Shown: piece by piece, positions 31,511 through 42,188 of the stretch
How the letters are laid out: every line of letters begins with the position of its first letter
How positions within the stretch are numbered: the stretch's first letter is position 1
From: Gracilaria domingensis
Lineage: Eukaryota; Rhodophyta; Florideophyceae; Gracilariales; Gracilariaceae
DNA: 64,000 nt
Assembly (NCBI GenBank): GCA_022539475.1
Contig: VCMS01000110.1
Location: forward strand, 97,193-161,192
Direction: 5' to 3'
Position numbers and translations under genes: made by a program
Notes under the pieces: generated by a model
Told to the model about the DNA's origin: nothing
Seen by the model: only the letters and a program-made list of their open reading frames with translations
The model's database searches: none

Positions 31511-32250
31511 TGTACATCTCGGAAGATGTCGAAACATCTCGAAATGTCGATTGTACTCCTTCGAAAAAACGAAAACGTCCGTAGCATTGTTCATGAACGC
31601 TTCTAGGTCGAAAACGTAGCATGCTATACTTGAACATATCTTTTCTGAGTAGAGTGCTGCATTTTAAATTCAAACGAAGTACTTTATCTATAAAAGTATG
31701 CCGTTCTCAACACAGGTATATAGCGGCGAAAGTGGTTTATATTGCGTTTCCATTTGCAGAACTTTGCGTTTTACGACATTGATAATATAACTATGCATAG
31801 ATTCGCTACTTGCTCTACGGCAATACTGTCTTTGTACTCCACTTTGAACACTAAGATGATTTTGCTCGTAAAATTGAAGGCATTCCAATTTAAGAATATT
31901 CCGAGAAAGTGAACTCTTCCCGCCAATCAAAGGGGATTTCCCTCGGCCAGAGTAACAACGCAGTCAAATGTGTAACCGACCATTTCAATTACTCGCTTTG
32001 ACCATTTTGAGGCACATAGAGATAAGCACACTACCAAAAAGCTCTGTTTAAGAGCGTTCTTTCGGTGTTTTCGACGCACGTTATGGAGCTCTACAACGAA
32101 AAATATTTTAAATGACATTTCACGGTTTCGTTTCAGCTCTAGAAATAACTTGAAGAAGAAACCAAGATAATGGCATAATACGTTTTCAACCGATAAGGCG
32201 GTCCACAGTACGTTTTGATTTTGACCCCATCGTGCCGAGCTCACGTCATT

Positions 32251-34235
32251 ATGGAACCTGACCATCTCCTTTGCGACATCGAAGCAATTCAAGAACGCGA
32301 TCTAAATCACGCTGCAAACAATTGCATCCGTTCTCCCGATCGCAACAGCAGTCTAGATCTTGGCGACGAAGAAGGCCGCTTAGTTTCCCCTACAAACAAA
32401 AGAAACCATTCAGAACACACGCATTCACCCGATTCCGACAGCCGCACAGAGTACTACTCTTTGCATCATCATGCTCAGTACATGGCAAAATGCACGTGCG
32501 ACCCACAGTGTGGATTCGAAGACAGCACCACGCTTGCCCTGAGCTTCGGATCCATGAACGAAATTGAGCGGGCAGTCACAGTGAAAAGCATACTTTTGGC
32601 ACTTGCGGCACAACCAGGACGGTACAACGAACTGCTTCCATCCACATTGAGAGCAACTAACCCGCCCAAACGAAGAAAACGAAATGATTCTTCTACTACA
32701 AAGCTAACTACGCAGTATGCTTTACGCGGCGTCAGTCTTTGTTTGAATGCGTTTGCAGCAATAGCACAGCTCCATCCACGTACTGTAACCGGTTTCGCCA
32801 ACACTGTTGTTTCAAAGCCATCATTTTCGATGCACACCAGTAGAGAACAGAATATAAGGAAAGGGCATCTATCGGCTCAGTCGATGATTGCGTTGTACTT
32901 CTTGCAACGATATGGAGAAATTAATGCAATGGCCTGCCCTACAGGACAAGGTTCAGCAGAAGAAACTCCTGTTTTGTTTCTCCCCAATTCAACGACAAAG
33001 ACAATGGTTCACAACGAGTATAAGAAAGAATGGAATAACATCATGTCGGCATTTTTCGAGGAAACCGGTACTGCGCAGAAGCGCGCTGCACAACCCCTCG
33101 TTAAAGATTCCTTCTGCAGAGTATCGAAGAAGCATTGTTCTTGTCTTCGAATTATGAAAAGCGGAAGCGATTTTTGCGACACATGTACAAAGCTGAAGAA
33201 TACAATAGATATCACAGCTGACATGAATACCCGAGAAGCCTTACGTAGCGCCCGTGAAAAGCACAGATTACATGCCGCTCATGAGTTTTCATTCTACAAA
33301 GAACTGCACCGTGCAGCTCCCTCATGGGATGATCGGGCGCATTTCGTCTTTCATTTTGCTGAAAAGGTGCTTCTGCCCTATTTGTGTCGTCAACCAGGGC
33401 AGCTACATTTCATCACAGGCTTGAAATTTGATTTCTTTGGCGTTCATATGAGCAATTCGAAAACAACTAGAATAAATGGGCTTCCGGAAGGACATTGGCC
33501 GGGAAACAAGACTACGAACGAAGTTGGATCTATGTTGCACGACTGTATAGAACGTTACAAGCGAGAAAACACGAGTGTGAGGACGTTACTGTTAAATGCA
33601 GATAAATGTGCGGATCAAAACAAAAACAAGTTTATGTTGTTTTATTTAGCATGGAGAGTGCTTTCCGGAAAAGAAGATTCGATAACGCTGCACTTCTTGG
33701 TAGCTGGCCATACAAAGAACACGTGCGATGGGGCCTTTGCATTAGTGAAACGTAGACTTAAGGAAAGAAATGTGAAGTGTCCGGAAGATATGATGCGAGT
33801 AATTCATGATAGTTCTGAAAGCAACTGCGTCAGTTGTTCTTCTGCAGTGCGATGGATCGAGTGGAAAAAGCTCTTTTTAGTTCATTCTTTACTGTTCCTA
33901 GCACGTTCAGAATTACCAAGTATCATGTATTTATGTTCAAGTCATCTGAACCGGGCATAATGACTGTGAAGGAGTATACGTCAAGCGCTACAGAGTAGAA
34001 GGTGCGGTTGTTAAAGCGAAATGTTGAAACAATTTTTGTTATCACTGCTACGTCCAGCGAAGAGCTGAGTAAGTTTACCGCGAGATGGATTGCCTTGTTT
34101 GACGTACTGTCACCGCAGGAAGCAAACAGAAAGGAATATCTCAAAAAGAACGTTTTGAAGCGTTATTACGCGCATAACGACGAGATTGAGCAGGCTTACT
34201 TTAGGGATGGTGGTTGTTGGGAAGAAGGCTTATAA
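32251..34235 (+). pseudogene. DUF7869-like transposon protein (probable transposase), frameshifted
   Basis: The main ORF runs 32215-33960; MEPDHLL at 32251 is the likelier start. A zinc-binding-like cluster KKHCSCLRIMKSGSDFCDTC lies near 33125-33190. The core holds LLNADKCADQNKNKFMLFYL (near 33588-33650) and VAGHTKNTCDGAFALVKRRL (near 33700-33760). These match the D...QNKN and GHTK..CD.AF signatures of the widespread uncharacterised proteins now grouped as DUF7869, which have an RNase H-like look and sit in repeats. After about 33880 the frame shifts. The C-terminal part continues as FKSSEPGIMTVKEY and, past a stop, 34002-34235 (EANRKEYLKKNVLKRYYAHN). The family name is from memory of the motif; a transposase role is inference. 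Confidence 0.6.
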
Positions 34236-34560
34236 AATTGTTTGACATGTACCTCAAGAACGAATAGGTCGTTTTCCTTGTTTTAAAGTTCAATGAAAAG
34301 CTGTGATTGGTCTCTCCAACTTTCGTCCTTGGGTCCAGTAGGGCCAGAAAAATGTTTTGTACGATATTTCCAGTTCCTCAAAAGTGTCATAGCGAGTAAT
34401 TGAAGTGGTCGGTTACACAAATGTCCTCCAGAATAAAGGCACTGTAAACTGTAAGCGTCTCTGAATTTACTGTAAAAGCTACTGAAATACTGCAATATTA
34501 TTTGACAAGAGCGCTTGACAGTCAAATCTAGTTTTTATGCCATTTCCAGCTCTTTCCAGA

Positions 34561-35480
34561 GGAATTTAGTGGGTACAGGTTCCCGGGGTTTTTTAATTTT
34601 TAAAGCTTGCTTGGGGAAGTGTAACTGTACTTTCAAGTTCCTAGTCTACAATATCAGATATCCAGGCACGACCTTAGTGACAAAATCTAGATCTGGGACT
34701 GATCTCTTCGTACCACAGTTTTGAAAGCCGTTGGAGCTATACATTTTAAACTTTCGGTGTAACCAGAACCTTAATCATGTAATATTAACTTTTTGAAAAC
34801 TTAATATTGACGTTTGGAGAAGGCTAACGCTCGCTAAGAAATGACGTAGGTTGAAAGTTTTGAATTCAAAATTCAATGTCGTAAAAAGGAAAGTTGTAAG
34901 ATGTAAATGTATATGTCCTTAGAATTTTACTGAAATTCATAATTAAAGTTTTTCCCCAGAATGAGACAGAGCCGAGAAGTTTCTACGACAAGAAGCTTTA
35001 TATTGTTTACTGAAACTGTAGAATGAATTAAGGTCTTTGCTTTACTATCGTCTCGGTGGAAACATGAACTTCATACCAAAAGATCTTTTGAGTGTGGTTT
35101 AGAGACTAACAATAACGGCTGGAAATTACTAAATGTATGCTCCCGGACTTTCAAAAATAAGTTTTGAGCGCCGGTATCCATCGATGTTTGGACTTTTCTT
35201 GTTTAAATGTGCAAAACTCTGACTGCTTTTCAGCGGAAAGCTTTCAGCAGGAGCAAGAAGAAATCATTTGTTTTGGACATTAATGGTTTTGAAATTATAT
35301 TCGACGGAAACTGTACTAAAACAGTTGTGTCATGCAGACGAAAAAACGATAAGAATGTGGGTACGTTGCTTTATGCGTTAAATTAAGGAGATGAGTATCA
35401 TAAGTTTACTATCAATTTTTCTGAAATATTAAATGGGTTTCTAGACAATCAATCTTTAATAATGATGTTAATGTTTTTTT
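34561..35480. other. AT-rich region upstream of the DDE_Tnp_4 fragment
   Basis: No complete ORF. A segment at 35233-35355, between TTTTCAG and GTGGGTACGT, could be an exon with acceptor and donor sites, and TTTGGATCGCACAG precedes the transposase fragment. This hints at an intron-containing transposase but is weak. Confidence 0.25.
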
Positions 35481-35945
35481 TTGGATCGCACAGATTGCAG
35501 AATATCTGAACCACAACTATTTGATAAAAAATGGTACTCGTACAAATTCAATGGTGCTGGACTTAGATATGAAGTTGGCGTTTCTGTTCAAAACGGAATA
35601 TTAGTATGGGTAAATGGCCCATTTTTTTGCGGAAGTTACACGGACTTAAAAATTTTCCAGTCATGTTTAAAAAATATTTTGCCATCGACAGAGAGAGTGT
35701 TAACGGATAAAGGGTATCAAGACGAGAAATGCGTTTTACCGGGGAATGAAGATTATGAAACTTGTTTAAGCAATTCTGGTACCTTTCGAGCACGTCTTGA
35801 GACTCTCAATGGGCGGCTGAAACGGTTTATTGTGCTGGAGCATCGATTTAGACATACATTGTCATTTCATTCACATTGTTTTCATGCTATTTGCGTTTTA
35901 GTGCAGTTTCAATTGATTATTGGTGAACCTCTTTTCAGCATCTAG
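35481..35945 (+). pseudogene. DDE_Tnp_4 (Harbinger-like) transposase, 5'-truncated
   Basis: 154 codons in one frame, with TTG rather than ATG at the first codon and a stop 10 nt upstream, so the N terminus is missing or spliced. Motifs in order: DRTDCRI (first Asp), WYSYKFNGAGLRYEVGV, WVNGPFFCGSYTDLKIF, VLTDKGYQDE (second Asp), RARLETLNGRLKRF (Glu), FRHTLSFHSHCFHA and GEPLFSI. These are characteristic of DDE_Tnp_4 transposases in algae and stramenopiles. All three acidic residues remain. No terminal repeats recognised. Confidence 0.7.
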
Positions 35946-36972
35946 TTATATATTTTTATTGGTATACTTCAGTATGAGTAGTTACTTCCGTTAAATGTTT
36001 TGCGATATGTTACATACCAATATTTAATATTTCTTTGTAGAATGCCTGAAAGAGTTTTAAATCTTGGACGTTTTTTGAAAATCCCGTTGAATATGTGTTT
36101 ATTATTTGTTGGTAATATTTTGCAGATTATGTTACTGTTCTTGCCTTCGGAGTTTTGGAAGGTTTCTGAGTTTGAAAGCGCGAGAGGTATGCATAGAAGA
36201 ATGTAATACAGCTCCTAGGTATCCGCAGATATTGTAATCCATACGAAATTATCCGAACATGTTACACAAAGTTTTTGTCTCATATTTGACTTGGTCATAA
36301 ATGGTTTGATAGCCACATAAGTATGTATGATGTGTTTCAATGTTTTTGAAACCTAATTTTGTGTTTTACAGGAAGGATATTAAATATAAAAGTTTTATGT
36401 ATGGTAAACATTGTAACATTTTTGAAGTCATTGTAAAAATTTTAAAGTAAGTAGTTAGTTTTCCCGCAGCTTCCGGGTATTATGATCCATTCAATACATC
36501 CCTTGATTTTCAGGCAAATGTTATAGAATGACGACAGGATGAGCTTCGACGCACAACAAAAACTTAATTTAAACGATTCGACAGCCACTTGAAAAACTAA
36601 AAATATCGCGCCAAATAGATTAAAACGAGACCTCTACACGTATGAGGAAGAGAAGTTCAACAAGATGAAACCATCATAAATTTTATGTATCCAGTTTCTA
36701 CGTAGAAACATTTTGTCCCTTTCAGTTTCCAGATGTGGTGAACAAGTTGAACGCGTGAAACTTGCGAAAAAGCTCAATACTTGATGACACCCGAGTGGGC
36801 CCCCATACACATCTTTTTCAGAAATGATTAATTCATCGTAGTACGCAGAAGGGATCTGAAGCGGTGGGAATCGGGCTGCTTGGTTTTGAGCACTTCTCAG
36901 GGAGCATGTTTGTATCTCTTCCGTTACGACAGGATAGAACCGCATCACATTCCTACCTATCGCCTGGCACAG
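35946..36972. other. AT-rich intergenic region
   Basis: No credible gene. Short ORFs at 36000-36206 and 36634-36948 lack any recognisable domain. A related or decayed extension of the transposon at 35.5 kb is possible. Confidence 0.4.
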
Positions 36973-38283
36973 CTAAAAGGCAACGATTCCGGTTGGATCT
37001 GTGTCAGGAACATTCGTCGTGTTTTGAATTTCAGTGAGACTTCCACCTTCTCCGATTTCGAAAACCCCAATAGATCCGACAAACAGTTGATATAAGAAGT
37101 TGCCATCACTTGATAGCCACAGATCAGTGGGAAACGTTCCAGTTGCACCAACTTCTTCCTCAAGATTAGAAATTCCCTTCTCAAATGAGAATACGGAAGT
37201 TGAGTTTGAAGGAGTATTCGTGACCCAAAAGGTACTCAAGTCATTAGAAAACGCAATCCAACAAGCGTCGATTTGCCCTGATGTAACAGATAGTCCGACG
37301 GGAACGTCAAGTTGCAATGGTAAAAGTTGACTTTCGGCATCAAGTGTCCAAGTTGACACGGAAGAGGCTTGTTCCAGGGGATCCATGCCGTCGGGACCGG
37401 CTAGGCTGCGCACCTCAGGCACAACTACGTATTGCACACCTCGAGACTCAACAGTTTCGAAACCAATCGCACCTGGAAGATTTCGACCTTCTGTGTTGCC
37501 CAATTCTGTTGAAGTTGCAGTGGACACTGGTGTAGAGCTGAGGATGCCCATTGGATTGACGCTGAAGACCACAATTTCTTCAAGACGTCCAGTTTCAATG
37601 GCAGTGACGCCAGAAAGCACGCAAGAGACAACCAAAGAGCGACGGTCAGGCGAAAAAAGGATGGCTGAAGGGCGAAAATTGAGCAATCGGCCACTACCAG
37701 GAAGGGGAGCCAGCCTTCCAGAAGAAGATAAAACAAATCCTGAAAGAACTCCTCTCTGAGAGAACACGTCATCAAATTCGCCGTCTGAATCAATGCTGGC
37801 AACGTAGACAACATTTCCAGAGACTGCAATGCTGACTGGTCCGAACCCGGCAACCGTTCTCACATGAACAAGAAGAAGGGAGAAGTCGGGGAGTATTCTG
37901 AAGACGGAAACAGAGCTGCTTCCCGCATTAACCGCCATTACAAATCTGTAGTCTGACGTGATCACCAGGGAGAAGGCTGAGAAAAGCGGGTCGAAGGGTG
38001 ATGTGAGACTGAGAACGGCGCCTTTCCCCCCAGTCTTGAGGGCCGGGTCCAGCAACTGAACTGTACCATCCGGTCGACGTGCGTAAACGATGATTGTGTT
38101 CTCAGTAACACCATTAGACATGGCATAAACGCCGCCCACGAATTCTGTCGATCTCGCTGGAATGACGAAGCTGTCTAAAACAAGATCGAAACCGTCTGCT
38201 TCAATAGTGAAGTTCACTCGGTATGCTTCGGATAGCAAGCAAGTGGTTGACAAAACGGTCATGAGCAAAAGGAAAGGAGCCAT
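36973..38283 (-). CDS. Secreted seven-bladed beta-propeller protein, lactonase/YncE-like
   Basis: 436 aa from an ATG at 38283. Residues 1-20 (MAPFLLLMTVLSTTCLLSEA) form a clear signal peptide. The body shows repeated propeller blades of the 6-phosphogluconolactonase/YncE type: ENTIIVYARRPDGTVQLLD, SVSVFRILPDFSLLLV, RGVLSGFVLSSSGRLAPL, PSAILFSPDRRSLVVS, EIVVFSVNPMGILSS, SVSTWTLDAESQLLPL, TDLWLSSDGNFLYQLF and GSIGVFEIGEGGSLTEI. Only two cysteines are seen in the mature part. No lactonase metal site could be verified, so enzymatic activity is not claimed; an extracellular or vacuolar propeller is the safe call. A GC-rich GGGCGGGGCGGGA box lies about 40 bp upstream of the start. Confidence 0.75.
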   Translation of the reverse strand: MAPFLLLMTVLSTTCLLSEAYRVNFTIEADGFDLVLDSFVIPARSTEFVGGVYAMSNGVTENTIIVYARRPDGTVQLLDPALKTGGKGAVLSLTSPFDPLFSAFSLVITSDYRFVMAVNAGSSSVSVFRILPDFSLLLVHVRTVAGFGPVSIAVSGNVVYVASIDSDGEFDDVFSQRGVLSGFVLSSSGRLAPLPGSGRLLNFRPSAILFSPDRRSLVVSCVLSGVTAIETGRLEEIVVFSVNPMGILSSTPVSTATSTELGNTEGRNLPGAIGFETVESRGVQYVVVPEVRSLAGPDGMDPLEQASSVSTWTLDAESQLLPLQLDVPVGLSVTSGQIDACWIAFSNDLSTFWVTNTPSNSTSVFSFEKGISNLEEEVGATGTFPTDLWLSSDGNFLYQLFVGSIGVFEIGEGGSLTEIQNTTNVPDTDPTGIVAF

Positions 38284-38974
38284 GACAATGCGCTATTGAC
38301 TGTTAAAAGAGTTGGGCGCATGGGCGGGGCGGGACCGAGGATTGCCGAGGTTGAAGCTCAAGTTGAGCTCGGATTAAGAATGTCCCTGAGGGTTTGTACG
38401 GTGGACATTTCGCAGACTTACCCTTGTTTACCAAGACATCGAATACAGTATCTGTAATGCTGCGGAAATTTTAAACCAGTTGGAGACGCAGGACAGAGGA
38501 CTGAATACAAGGACCTGCAAGAGCGCCGGATTTGCTCAGTTGTTTTCATAGAAATAGTTTTAATCGGGAAGATGAGGGCAAACACGCAGGAGTAGGGTGG
38601 CGCTCAAGGGTTGCGAGAAAAACACTGTATGCATGATATACCTTATGCTGAGTTATCAATTTTCTTTCTATGTATGTGTAGTGTCACTGAGCTGCAGATC
38701 GCTCTCGTTTGGGCCCAAGAAATGCTCGTGGTCACACCTTGCTCGGGGGATCCGGGGGATCCCGGAACGGAAAATCTAAGCGAACAGCGCAGGTTGTTGT
38801 TTGCTTCGTCATTCTTCTGAGATATGTGTCGGAGAGGTTGACCACGCACATTCCCTTCGATATCTGATATGCTTTTATGAGACAATGGGGTATGCTCACG
38901 GACAAATAGCAGGTATCAACGACGCGGCAACCCTAAACTGGATGCTAGCTTGTTGATGTTGACCTCTACCTAGT
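38284..38974. other. Region between the beta-propeller gene and the SINE cluster
   Basis: It holds the beta-propeller promoter with GGGCGGGGCGGGA near 38320. GGGGGATCCGGGGGATCCCG near 38745-38764 is a small GC-rich direct/inverted repeat. No credible gene. Confidence 0.4.
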
Positions 38975-39138
38975 TGTGGTGTGCCGAGAGGGGTGCAAAG
39001 CAGAGCCGGGGCTCGAACCCAGAACCCCGAGCTCACACAAAAAGCACACGAAGGTGGTTACCGACTGAGCTATGGCCGCTCCAGTGCGTGTAGCCCTCAA
39101 GCTTGCACTGCGGAGGTGATATCGTGACCGTCTGTGAC
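38975..39138 (-). mobile_element. tRNA-related SINE, copy 1
   Basis: 164 bp, minus strand. Contains a Pol III A box (TAGCTCAGTCGG) and B box (GGTTCGAGCCC), and ends ACACCACA. It matches copy 3 over its full length with few differences. Confidence 0.7.
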
Positions 39139-39220
39139 CACCTTCGTGTGCTTTTTGTGTGAGCTCCGGGTTCTGGGGTCGAGCCCCGGCTCTGCTTTGC
39201 TCCCCTCTCGGTACACCACA
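39136..39220 (+). mobile_element. tRNA-related SINE, copy 2 (5'-truncated)
   Basis: Starts at GACCACCTTCGTGTG, so the A box is missing. It keeps a changed B box (GGGTCGAGCCC) and ends GTACACCACA. It is joined head to head with copy 1. Confidence 0.65.
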
Positions 39221-39283
39221 ATGATCATTCGAGATATCGATGCATCATAGAGGGCAGTTTAGTGCTGTCAGCTGCAGATGGCA

Positions 39284-39447
39284 GTCACAGACGGTCACGA
39301 TAACATCTCCGCAGTGCGAGCATGAGGGCCACACGCACTGGAGCGGCCATAGCTCAGTCGGTAACCACCTTCGTGTGCTTTTTGTGTGAGCTCGGGGTCC
39401 TGGGTTCGAACCCCGGCTCTGCTTTGCTCCCCTCTTGGTACACCACA
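39284..39447 (+). mobile_element. tRNA-related SINE, copy 3
   Basis: 164 bp. A box TAGCTCAGTCGG at 39350-39361 matches the eukaryotic consensus exactly; B box GGTTCGAACCC is at 39403-39413, 41 bp further on. A 5-bp T-stem around the B box folds, but no matching acceptor or anticodon stem exists, so this is a tRNA-derived element and not a tRNA gene. The 3' end is TACACCACA with no poly(A). Confidence 0.7.
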
Positions 39448-39644
39448 CTAGATCTGTTGGACGGCGGCACGAGAGTTTACAACTACCAAAAGTCCGCCGC
39501 CGTGTTGTAGCTTTGCTGTTTCGAAGATTTGCTGTTTCGAACGGTCTCTAGAACATGAAGCGAGTGCGACATCTCTGATGCCTCGTTTTTTTCGAGCCTC
39601 GGCTTCCTTAGATCTTCGAAAGAAGCCAAATTCCTGCAGAAACC

Positions 39645-40646
39645 ATGTGTACCGCCATCTGTGTCCTCGGCCTTATCCTGCTCTTCTTATCCGGCAGTTG
39701 CCGCAGCGCCGAAGGCCTTTTCGTGACCGCACGACGCAGACCCGAATGTCCCCTTGGATCGGGCACTGGAGAAACCGGTTCATGTGAAATTTGTCCCCCT
39801 GGTAGTATAAGCGAGCACGATTATTGCAACCCTTGCGAAGCTGGGAGCTTTCAGAGCGACGCAGGGCACACGGCATGCACTCCGTGCCCACCAGGAACCT
39901 TTTCTCTGGGTGGTGCAACCTCATGCACTCCTTGTCCACAGGGTCAGGCGCTGTTGAGTGATGGAAACTGTGGAGTGTGCCCTCCAGGAAAACATTATGT
40001 GGAGTATGATCCATTCTGTATCAACTGCGATGCAGGATTCTTTAAGGCTGAAGCAGGATTGGGCCCATGCCTTCCATGCGAAGGAAACTTTTATTCCGCA
40101 AATGGTGCGGCCAGTTGTACAGAATGCCCTGAGAAGCAAGCTCTGTTTGAAGATGGAAGCTGCTCAACATGCCCCCCCGGGCAATACTACGAGAAACATC
40201 TCTTGTTTTGCTCTGAATGTCATCCTGGCACGTTTACAGATTGTCCCAATGTGATGACAGACTGCTTCTACTGCGGTGGAAATTCTTTCTCGACGAGGGG
40301 CGCGACCGAATATATTGAGTGCCCAAGGGGTACGGTGTACATCGCCAGCTCGATGAGCTGCGAGTCATGTCCGGCCGGTACTGTGTATCATACTCACTCT
40401 GGCGAATGTAAGGAGTGTGAATACAACCATTTCAGTCGCGGACTGGGTGAGAACTATTGTCAAAGCTGTGCGAAGAATAGCTATGCTCGACGTGGTGCTG
40501 CTACTTGCTTTGCATGTCCGTTTGGAACGGTTTTCATTGCCGAGATTGATGAGTGCGGAAACTGTGACGAACGGGAAACGTACTCCATGTACGGTGCGAC
40601 TTGCGGAGGCTCTCCTGTTCTACCGGTGTTCCAAGCACGACGTTAG
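39645..40646 (+). CDS. Secreted cysteine-rich protein with ephrin/TNF-receptor-like repeats, paralogue 1
   Basis: 333 aa. A signal peptide covers about residues 1-22 (MCTAICVLGLILLFLSGSCR). The mature protein is a run of about seven repeats of the type CPPGTFSLGGATSCTPCPQG, each 40-50 residues with four to six cysteines, typical of GCC2_GCC3/ephrin-receptor-like and TNFR-like extracellular modules. No transmembrane segment or kinase follows, so it is probably secreted or wall-associated. It lies convergent with its paralogue at 41073-42188. Compared with that, one repeat has lost a Cys (TEYIECPRG against TECHECPIG) and gained one nearby (TDCPN against TDSPN), and the acidic C-terminal tail is absent (ends PVLPVFQARR). 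Ligand unknown. Confidence 0.8.
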   Translation: MCTAICVLGLILLFLSGSCRSAEGLFVTARRRPECPLGSGTGETGSCEICPPGSISEHDYCNPCEAGSFQSDAGHTACTPCPPGTFSLGGATSCTPCPQGQALLSDGNCGVCPPGKHYVEYDPFCINCDAGFFKAEAGLGPCLPCEGNFYSANGAASCTECPEKQALFEDGSCSTCPPGQYYEKHLLFCSECHPGTFTDCPNVMTDCFYCGGNSFSTRGATEYIECPRGTVYIASSMSCESCPAGTVYHTHSGECKECEYNHFSRGLGENYCQSCAKNSYARRGAATCFACPFGTVFIAEIDECGNCDERETYSMYGATCGGSPVLPVFQARR

Positions 40647-41072
40647 AAGCTGTGAATACCAGGGGTACCTCGTACGCTGGAGCTTTGCACATTTCGAAAA
40701 ATGATTCAGAAAAAATTCCAAAAAAAAGATGAAGTTCTTGGCAAAATGTCTGAAAAGTAATTCCTTTGCAAATCTGTCAAATACATCCGATTCTTGAATC
40801 TGGTTCATTACACCACGTTTACGCGTAGATGACGTTGATCTGGTCGCCAATGAGTCGTTTTGAATTTTAAACTTTAGATATAATTTCTAAGTTTTCAAAT
40901 ACAGGGCGGTACGCGCGATGTGACAGAACTCAAAACTGTAAATGCAAGAAAATATTTTCGAAAACCTGAATGTTCGGAACATAACATAGGCTCGCTACGG
41001 AAATTACCTCGAAACACAACCAGTCCAGCTCTACGACAGGCAAGCATCAAGGTCATACTTGGTCCAACATTG
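40647..41072. other. Convergent 3' intergenic region between the two cysteine-rich genes
   Basis: AT-rich, no credible gene; presumably both 3' UTRs. I saw no decayed acidic-tail coding sequence after 40646. Confidence 0.45.
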
Positions 41073-42188
41073 CTAACATGGAATCGGAAATTGGCCGACG
41101 AGTTCCCCTTCTCCCTGTTCTAAAAAGTCGTCGTCCTGAACTTCTAATTCACTCGAAAATGTCGGAAGAGGTTCTTCTGAAGCAGTGAGATCACCAAAAG
41201 AATGTCCACCTAGTGTAACGCCTTCGTCATCACTTTCTGGACGACAAAGAGCCTCGTTAACGTCGTAGGGGTAATCATGCGGACATGCAAAGCATTCGTC
41301 AACGTGGGCCATATACGACGTGCCGCGTGGACAAAGAAAGCATGTTGCGGACCGACGACGCGCAAAGCTTCCCGGATAGCACCGAATACACTCAAGCTCA
41401 TTGTCATGGCGCGTAAAATGGTTGACGGGGCAATCTTCACATGAGAGCTGTTTCTCATTGAAGATCTGACCCGGCGTACATCTCTCGCAGGTGCGCGAGC
41501 TGGCAATAAATACATGTCCGATAGGGCATTCGTGGCACTCGGTGGAACCTGGAGTGGAGAAAGAATTTCCTCCACATTTGTAGCATCGGGGCAATACATT
41601 GGGAGAGTCGGTGTATGACCCTGAAGGGCATTCGATGCAACTCAACGTGAAAGCGTCGTAGAACTTTCCCGGCGGACACGCTCCGCACGAATTGTCGTAC
41701 ATGATTGCCTGACCATGAGGGCATAGAAGACATTCAGTAGCCCCGTCTATGGAGAAAGTGCCCGGTGGACATGGAAGACAAGGACCAAGATCTGCTTCGC
41801 GTTTGAAGAATCCAGAGGCACAAGCATCGCAATACCCATCAAAGACCTCGTAATACTTTCCAGGCCCACAAACACCACACGTTCCATTTTCCAACAAAAT
41901 CTCATCTTCGGGGCACGAAACGCATTCGGTAGCACCGGAAAGTGAGTATGTATTTGAAGGGCACGGAAGGCACTCGGTTTGACCCGCCTGAGGTTGATAA
42001 GTCAGATACCCGCATTGAGTGCATCCAAATCCATTCATGTCGCGAGTTCCAGGTGGACATATCTCACAGCGTCCTCCAAGTTCTTCAAAGTTGTTCAGAT
42101 AATATCCAGGCTGACAGGGTTCAGTGCTCACGACAGCGTTTAGGAAGACAGAGCTCGTGAGGAAAGCTATGAGAATCGTCATCATCAT
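41073..42188 (-). CDS. Secreted cysteine-rich protein with ephrin/TNF-receptor-like repeats, paralogue 2
   Basis: 371 aa. Signal peptide at about residues 1-22 (MMMTILIAFLTSSVFLNAVV). Repeats such as CPPGTFSIDGATECLLCPHG, CGPGKYYEVFDGYCDACASG and CTPGQIFNEKQLSCEDCPVN follow through about residue 315. The C-terminal 50 residues are acidic (ESDDEGVTLGG, LEVQDDDFLEQGEGE) and end in Cys. Repeat order and spacing match the 39645-40646 gene closely, showing an inverted duplication. No membrane anchor is visible unless the terminal tail is modified. Four CACGTG boxes lie 360-620 bp upstream of the start. Confidence 0.82.
   Translation of the reverse strand: MMMTILIAFLTSSVFLNAVVSTEPCQPGYYLNNFEELGGRCEICPPGTRDMNGFGCTQCGYLTYQPQAGQTECLPCPSNTYSLSGATECVSCPEDEILLENGTCGVCGPGKYYEVFDGYCDACASGFFKREADLGPCLPCPPGTFSIDGATECLLCPHGQAIMYDNSCGACPPGKFYDAFTLSCIECPSGSYTDSPNVLPRCYKCGGNSFSTPGSTECHECPIGHVFIASSRTCERCTPGQIFNEKQLSCEDCPVNHFTRHDNELECIRCYPGSFARRRSATCFLCPRGTSYMAHVDECFACPHDYPYDVNEALCRPESDDEGVTLGGHSFGDLTASEEPLPTFSSELEVQDDDFLEQGEGELVGQFPIPC

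Larger units (their letters stand above)
19840..34560 (+). mobile_element. DNA transposon with DUF7869-like gene, interrupted by Gypsy-1
   Basis: The left part (about 19840-19953) and the right part (31511-34560) flank Gypsy-1. Together they match the uninterrupted repeat at about 43329-44041: left-end similarity runs from GCGCAAATCAGTGATTGT, and right-end similarity runs through CTGTAAAAGCTACTGAAATA to GCCATTT near 34550. The ends are approximate and no terminal inverted repeats were recognised. The internal gene is at 32251-34235. Confidence 0.6.

Noticed and set aside
39342-39425. Functional tRNA gene
   Set aside because: A and B boxes fit, but acceptor and anticodon stems do not form and the sequence is repeated three times; a SINE explains it better.
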